A stretch of 6,318 bases of DNA from Promethearchaeota archaeon (GTDB taxonomy: Archaea; Asgardarchaeota; Lokiarchaeia; Sigyniarchaeales; SOKP01): NCBI GenBank assembly GCA_016840695.1, contig JAEORV010000100.1, positions 1 to 6,318 of the forward strand, in the 5' to 3' direction. This document shows, piece by piece, positions 5,956 through 6,318 of the stretch. The notes under the pieces were generated by a model that was not told the DNA's origin, made no database searches, and saw only the letters and a program-made list of their open reading frames with translations. Made by a program: the position numbers and the translations under genes. Within the stretch, counting starts at the first letter, position 1. Each line of letters starts with the position of its first letter.

Positions 5956-6318
5956 TTATTTAAATTTTTTCTTCGCTTTCTTGTTCTTGAATGTGAATTC
6001 ATGGAATGTCTCCATAGGTACAAAAGACTCAAGCTCATCCATGGTGATTCTCTTTGCCCATAACTTTTTGTTTGCACTTTTCACATTCAATCCATGAGAG
6101 TCACATTGTTTCAGGTATTTTAACATTATTAATGTACCCACAGGATGGGCAGCTCACGTTGCTATAATATTTTAGCTCCATACGAAAATTCAATCTCACG
6201 AATTCAATTTTATTATTATAATCATAAAAGATTTCTAATAAGAACTTACTGCTTATAAATATTAATTTGTAATTACTAGGAGGCATTCCTATCGTCAATC
6301 TTTCACTAGCATTTATTG
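5956..6318 (-). pseudogene. Broken zinc-ribbon gene (in-frame TGA plus frameshift), open at window edge
   Basis: On the minus strand a frame is open from the window edge and reads through SERLTIGMPP to MELKYYSNVSCPSCGY and a TGA at 6101-6103. The same phase continues past the TGA as LSWIECEKCKQKV. The two pieces together form CPSC, 18 codons, then CEKC, a credible zinc ribbon cut by a stop. That phase closes at 6035-6037, but the next phase carries a plausible continuation, MDELESFVPMETFHEFTF, from about 6042 and a Lys-rich end stopping at 5956-5958. So one nonsense change and one shift (between about 6074 and 6042) break the gene. Met at 6179-6181 could be the original start of a roughly 75-residue protein. 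Neither fragment is convincing alone. Sequencing or assembly error is an alternative. Function is unknown; such ribbons bind nucleic acid or proteins. Confidence 0.5.
6277..6307. repeat. Direct repeat, right copy (31 bases)
   Basis: This is the second copy of the sequence at 5898-5928, starting 379 bases further on in the same orientation. The TAGGA and TCCTA arms are kept, with GGCAT between them. On the minus strand it encodes SERLTIGMPP in the frame open to the window edge. All five differences still leave Ser-Glu-Arg, Thr, Gly and Pro-Pro unchanged. Confidence 0.6.

Noticed and set aside
6101..6103. TGA inside the zinc-ribbon frame as a selenocysteine codon
   Set aside because: The position is not a Cys position of the ribbon, no CxxU-type context or convincing SECIS structure is visible nearby, and a frameshift follows, so decay or error is simpler.
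5956..6141. 61-codon minus-strand frame as an independent gene
   Set aside because: Its first half overlaps the zinc-ribbon codons in another phase. Only the part after about 6042 looks coding, so it is treated as part of the broken gene.
5872..6318. CRISPR array or complete insertion sequence at the right end
   Set aside because: There are only two imperfect repeat copies 379 bases apart, with coding-like DNA between them. No terminal inverted repeats, target duplication or transposase motif was found.
1..6318. tRNA, rRNA or riboswitch genes
   Set aside because: No cloverleaf, ribosomal RNA or recognisable aptamer pattern was seen on either strand when reading the non-coding stretches.

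Overview
The window most likely comes from an archaeon. The best evidence is a proteasome-activating AAA+ ATPase (PAN) on the minus strand, a probable leaderless start with a TATA-like element about 25-29 bases upstream, oligo-T tracts after stop codons, and an archaeal-type ribosome binding site (AGGAGGTGA). A-T-rich intergenic DNA and a long 40-residue-period TPR protein would suit an Asgard or similar mesophilic lineage, but nothing here fixes the phylum.

Layout. Positions 1-846 (+) hold the C-terminal 281 residues of a TPR protein whose start lies outside the window. After 51 bases come two overlapping plus-strand genes. The first (898-3165) is a 755-residue molybdopterin (or tungstopterin) oxidoreductase of the DMSO reductase family. 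The second (3165-3743) is its DmsB-like partner with sixteen Cys for four [4Fe-4S] clusters. Neither has a Tat signal, and no membrane anchor gene follows, so the pair looks like a cytoplasmic two-subunit enzyme of unknown substrate. It meets, tail to tail with a 6-base stop-codon overlap, a minus-strand HD-domain phosphohydrolase (3738-4343). The next minus-strand gene is PAN (4453-5721), which unfolds substrates for the 20S proteasome; its C-terminus ends in Ile-Phe-Val rather than a standard HbYX motif.

The right end (about 5722-6318) has no intact recognisable gene. It holds a near-palindrome upstream of the PAN promoter and a broken minus-strand gene. The broken gene keeps a CxxC...CxxC zinc ribbon, but the ribbon is split by an in-frame TGA and followed by a frameshift. 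A 31-base sequence occurs twice, 379 bases apart, and in the same relative frame encodes the matching motif SER-x-T-(L/I)-G-x-PP, suggesting remnants of a duplicated gene or element.

The intact genes look like ordinary metabolic and housekeeping modules that happen to be neighbours. I see no convincing new multi-gene system. The points most worth following are the anchorless DmsAB-like pair with atypical Cys spacing, the unusual PAN tail, and the repeat-bearing degraded locus at the right end.
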